The notes under the pieces are model-generated. The model was not told where the DNA came from. It was given only the letters and a program-made list of their open reading frames with translations, and ran no database searches. Shown here piece after piece: positions 60,456 through 64,000 of a stretch of 64,000 nucleotides of DNA (position 1 is the first letter of the stretch; every line of letters starts with the position of its first letter). This DNA comes from Prorocentrum cordatum (Eukaryota > Sar > Dinophyceae > Prorocentrales > Prorocentraceae). The position numbers and the translations under genes are program-made. The stretch covers positions 78,985-142,984 of the forward strand of contig CAUYUJ010014363.1 of NCBI GenBank assembly GCA_963575745.1. Direction: 5' to 3'.

Positions 60456-60640
60456 TTAGGTCGGGTATGTTCCCCTACAGGCGGATTGTGGACGAAAAAT
60501 AAAATTTAAAAAAAAAACAAAAAAACAAAAGAACAAAACAAACAAAAAAAAAAAAAAAAAATGTCAAACATGCTCAACAAATCGTCCCCATACTATCATA
60601 TTTTACACATTCCTCTTGTAGACGGACAAGCCCGATTTAA
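60456..60640 (+). repeat. TIR element (TCGGG family) with A-run
   Basis: Left TTAGGTCGGGTATGTTCCCC then TACAGGCGGATTGT. Core CAAATCGTCCCCATACTATC. Right TCCTCTTGTAGACGGACAAG then CCCGATTTAA. The middle carries long A runs (60505-60560). Confidence 0.8.
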
Positions 60641-60719
60641 TCCTACTGGCTCGGGGGGCCGGGACGCCCACGCACGCGCCGCCGCAAGCGCCGAACTCGC
60701 ACGGACCCGACGAAGCGAC

Positions 60720-61030
60720 CGCGAAAGCAGGAGGAGGAAGGCACGAGGACCAGGAGGGCGGGAGGGAGGGAGGGAGGAGAGGAGAGCGAGGAGGCGGAGG
60801 AGAAGAAGGAGCAGGAGGAAGGAGGAGGAGGAGGAGGAGGAGAAGGAAGTAGGAGGAGGAAATAGAATAATGAGTTAGAGGGAGGATGGGGAAGAGAGGC
60901 GGAGGAGGAGGAGGAGCAGGAGGAAGGAGGAGGAGGAGGAGCAAGAGGGAGGGTGGGGATGAGGAGGGGGAGGAAGAGCCGGAGGAGCAGGAGGGACCCT
61001 GAGGAAGGAGGAGAAGGAGGAGGAGGAGGA
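60720..61030. repeat. GGA array, degenerate
   Basis: (GGA)n with GCA, AGA and GTA interruptions, about 300 bp. Frames are poly-Glu/Arg or poly-Pro/Ser. Confidence 0.85.
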
Positions 61031-61345
61031 GGAGAAGGAGGCTGCCGTCGTCGCCAGCCGAAACCAGTCTCCGCTGGAATCCCGAGGCGAGCGCCCCTGA
61101 GCTCTTCGGAAGTCTCCGGCGGAGGGCCTCGCAGATCAGATCCCAGGAGGCCTCTGGGCCTTTGCGAGGTCCGACGACCGCCGACGACCACCACCGACGA
61201 CGACGACGATGAAGACGACGACGAAGACGACGACGACGACGACGACGACGAGGGCAGCGGTGCAGAATCCGCCGGCCTTTCGAGGGACCAACGGGGTGAA
61301 ATCCTGGCGTCTCAATTTTTCCGAACCTGGCGTTTTCGCTCGGTC
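61031..61345. other. No supported gene; GAC array
   Basis: (GAC)n at 61185-61252 on the + strand. Flanking sequence is mixed. Confidence 0.5.
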
Positions 61346-61430
61346 TCGGGCCCCAGGACCCTCACAGATCGATGCAGCTCGAAAAATGGCGCAGAAAGAT
61401 GGGGTCTGGGGCTCTGGTCGCGATCTTCTA
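61340..61430 (+). repeat. Segment related to 24528-24950 and 25365-25530
   Basis: Shares TCGGGCCCC, AGATCGATGCAGCTCGA-like, ATGGGGTCTGGGGCTCTG and a following GTxTTCT word. Confidence 0.55.
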
Positions 61431-62750
61431 CGATGTTGCATTTTTTCGTTGCGTTGGATATCAGGGCAAGCTGCGAGCCGTAAATATCCCGGCTCCCTGC
61501 GACAGTTCCAATTTCCCCTCTTATACCTATGCTGAACCTGTCTGCGTGTGCGAGAGGCTGTTTTGTTTGACTCGTCGTCGGCGCCGCCGTCGCCGCTCCA
61601 CTCCATCCCCTGGGCCCTCTTCCTCCAGCGCGCCAGCCCAAGCAAAATTAAGCAACCTCGAAGCTGGGGCAAAAGGAAACTCCTTGCCTTTGATCCCTTC
61701 CCCGCCAGAGGGGGTCCCACGGGCGTATGGGACCAATCCCAGACGACCGTACCAAGTCCAACCAACTGGGCCACTTCTCAACCAGCCCCCCCAAAAATGG
61801 TATCAATTACAACCATCTCGAGCCGTCAGTACAAGTCGATGTGTAAAGTACTGTTATAAACAATGCATAAATCAAGTACAGCCCTTCAAAATACACAGTC
61901 TTTCCAGGAGACAACATGGGTGCCACGATTAGAATTGAAAATGATCTACTTTCTGACATCTGGTAATTGTGCCATTGTGAGCCTGGGCAGCGGTCGCCAG
62001 TAGAATGGATGGCGCACGAGAACTGGAAAGCTTTCGCAAGACAGCTGAATAGCTGTCGGGTTTCCATCACCGAGCAGTACAATACAAAAACGAGGTGTGG
62101 CGATACATGAGAAGGCCAGACAATCTTTCACTGAGAAACTCACTGTACAAATCAAAACTTAAGCTGCCAAATGGAACAACACAAAACAATGTGTGCAAGT
62201 TGCGCGAACGAGCTTTTACATGGCATATGGCACCCGGAAGCTTTGCATGAGATGTCGTGGGGCCGGTGTAAGCTGAACATGATAATTCATAATGCTCGTG
62301 TGGGTATGATCCACCATGTGGGTAGCGTACTAACTACATTACTTTCTTGTTCGCTGATGTGCAACCAGCTTCCCTCACGTACTGTATATTGTTATTGTCG
62401 TTTCATTATGCTCGAACATGGTGGCATGTTGTTTGTTTTATTTCGAATGAATATACGTCAAGCTCACCGAACCAAACTGACCGTTTCAAAGATCTAATGC
62501 TGGATGTGTCTGCCAACAAGAATGCAGCATTACACGTGTCAACCCCAACCGCCCGCATAATGTTCAATTCGTTTTTCATGTGAAATTAATGTGGACGCGC
62601 GCCGATCCGACCTGCCAGCTGAAATTGCTTCACTGTTGATTTGGTGTCAATGGGATTTGTTGTTAAAATGCACTGGCCGTGGCCTCCCGCAAAGAACATT
62701 CGATACTCCTGACGGAAGGCTAGGTGGCCCGTTTGGCCCCCCTTTCCCTC
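61431..62750. other. Low-GC, low-copy stretch, no recognised gene
   Basis: The lowest-GC part of the window outside simple repeats, particularly 61800-62600. A + frame of 108 codons (62171-62497, starting MEQHKTMCASCANELLHGIW) and a minus frame of 91 codons (62082-61807) exist. Neither matches a family I know. It may be a 3' UTR, an intron or unique intergenic DNA. Confidence 0.3.
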
Positions 62751-63089
62751 CCCATGGGCGCGGGCGACGTCCGAAGCCCCCGAAAGCACGAAACGGCTAC
62801 ATTGAAAAAGTCACCATCGGGGCTCCTACGAACGTCCTGATGAAGTCCTTAGGAGTCCCTGAGGATCCCCGAGGCATCCAGAAAAATCCTGCAAAATCCC
62901 TGAAGAACCCCAAGAGGAGCCGAGGAATCATCGAAGGAAAACTGAATGAATCTCTCATGAATACGCCAAACATCTCCCAGGAACCTCCCAGGAATCCCTG
63001 AAAATTCCCTGATTAGCAACGTAAGCTACCCACAGCTCATCTTAGCAATCGAAACGGGACATCGGAACCGTACATTTGCTATTGAATCT
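62751..63089. other. CCC-GAG minisatellite-like stretch, no gene
   Basis: Degenerate CCCxGAGGAxCCCC / AAAATCCCTGAAGAACCCC words to about 63010, then low-copy sequence. Confidence 0.4.
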
Positions 63090-63500
63090 TGAATGCGGCG
63101 GCAATTTTTTGCACCTCACGTTCCTCATTCGAGCGGGTCGTCGGAGCCCTGTAACTGTCGTCACTCTTGGGGCTCTGAGTCCTGATCACGGCGGCGATCC
63201 CGATCGGGATCCTCGTCTGTGCGTAAATTGCAAAGAACTCTCAGGCGGGGGCCCCTCCCTATGGAGTCCGCAAATCGCGTTATTAATCCGAACGGGTCAT
63301 CGGAACCATGTAACTGTCGTCACTTCCAATCCGCTGAAGATGAACGTTGACGAAATCTCTGGCGGGAGTTTCGTCTGCGATTGAATGGCGAAGGAATATC
63401 AAGCGGGAGCCCCTGCCCATGGGGCTCGCAGCTCACGTTACTCATCTGAACGGCCCATCGGGCCCGTGTAACTGTCGTCACTTCTGGCCACTTGAAACTG
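63090..63500 (+). repeat. Satellite related to 58420-59310, opposite orientation (about three units)
   Basis: Units contain CTCAGGCGGGGGCCCCTCCC, TTAATCCGAACGGGTCATCG and TGTAACTGTCGTCACTT, the complement of the 58-59 kb unit. Start points are near 63125, 63290 and 63445. Confidence 0.8.
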
Positions 63501-63534
63501 AATATGGCGGAGGTCTCGAAAGGGGCAACCGTGT

Positions 63535-63690
63535 CCGCGAGAGAACGGCGGTAATGCGCACGCGGAACAAGCTGATCCTGCATCCGCCAACGCGGAAAGT
63601 CCTTAGAGCGCGGACCGCCGGCTTCCCTGCGGGAGGCGCTCAAGGAGTTCGACAAGAGCGAGAAGCACCAGGACTGAGGCGGAGCAGCTC
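63535..63690 (+). pseudogene. Second copy of the helicase C-terminal end
   Basis: The + strand reads TRNKLILHPPTRK, then in a shifted frame LERGPPASLREALKEFDKSE and KHQD stop (about 63677). This aligns with VRNVLILRPPPRVTLERGPPAPPVEGAPEA of the fragment at 57880-58460. Only the last about 50 residues are present; the satellite precedes it, as at 58 kb. Confidence 0.6.
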
Positions 63691-64000
63691 GCGGCAGGGC
63701 TGGGCTTCGCGCGACCTCCCGCCTGAGCGCGGCCGCGACTATCTCGAGACCATTGAGGTTGTTCCAACGGGTTGCTCCGGCTCCCCACGGCTCGTGGGGT
63801 TTTCTCAACGACGTGGCCCACAAGGGTGCCCCAGCGGTTTCGCGATCTGGCCATCGGAGAACACGCCCGTGCTGGCCGTGGCGGCAACGGCGCCAAGGAA
63901 AATCGGCTTGCGCGTCCTTGCTAAAGGGGCAGGGCAGGTGGTGGATGGGGGAGAGGACGAGGGGGAGGCAAAGCAGGGGGCGGGAGATGGCCTCCGCCAG
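63691..64000. other. GC-rich end of the window, no recognised gene
   Basis: The + frame ERGRDYLETIEVVPTGCSGS and onward is open to the window end but matches nothing I know. Confidence 0.3.

Noticed and set aside
1-64000. tRNA or rRNA genes
   Set aside because: By eye I found no cloverleaf with the usual TTC-containing arm and no conserved rRNA block; a dedicated tRNA/rRNA scan would be needed to exclude small fragments.

Overview
The window looks like a piece of a dinoflagellate nuclear genome, probably one scaffold of a draft assembly. The reasons are a 100-base run of N at 6401-6500, very high GC, no compact bacterial-style gene packing, no rRNA or tRNA gene that I can find, and a density of microsatellites, minisatellites, foldback elements and broken retrotransposons of the kind reported for dinoflagellates. 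The species cannot be fixed from sequence alone, and I saw no convincing host single-copy gene.

The recognisable protein-coding content is almost all mobile-element derived. Two related non-LTR (LINE-like) retrotransposons dominate: element 1 on the + strand (about 6950-18595) and element 2 on the - strand (about 44494-52905). Each has an ORF1 (coiled-coil / low-complexity, with a putative zinc motif) and an ORF2. In both, the ORF2 reads in the order RNase H, APE-type endonuclease, reverse transcriptase, then two C2H2-like zinc fingers. RNase H upstream of the endonuclease is the reverse of the usual EN-RT-RNase H order and is the main discovery candidate. Element 1 carries about six frame-breaking lesions in ORF2 alone. 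Element 2 has an unbroken ORF1 and an unbroken 702-codon RNase H + endonuclease block, with later breaks. A third, 5'-truncated retroelement tail (RNase H C-terminus plus a Cys/His tail) lies at 40798-41870 (-). A decayed SF1 (PIF1/RecD-like) helicase C-terminus lies at 57880-58460 (-), with a shorter inverted copy at about 63535-63690 (+).

The rest is repeats. From left to right: GC-rich foldbacks and minisatellites (1-5300); a low-copy stretch, gap and AAT array (5305-6950); element 1; a zone of small inverted-repeat elements, GAC arrays and about 315-bp tandem repeats (18.6-27 kb); a CACGTGGC repeat and 1.65-kb duplicated blocks with GTGGGTCGCGG arrays (27-33.9 kb); CAAGACGGCCC arrays, foldbacks and long CCT arrays (34-39 kb); the third retroelement fragment (41 kb); GGA/CCT arrays and dispersed repeats (41.9-44.5 kb); element 2; a 490-bp CCT array (52.9-53.4 kb); more tandem arrays and a repeated peptide-like segment (53.7-57 kb); and the helicase fragment with its companion satellite (57.6-59.3 and 63.1-63.7 kb).

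A family of about 150-190 bp elements with roughly 30-bp terminal inverted repeats (ends like TTAGGTCGGG ... CCCGACTTAA, inner core ATCGTCCCC) occurs at least nine times between 18.7 and 60.6 kb. One copy is nested inside another and flanked by TA, which is direct evidence of transposition.
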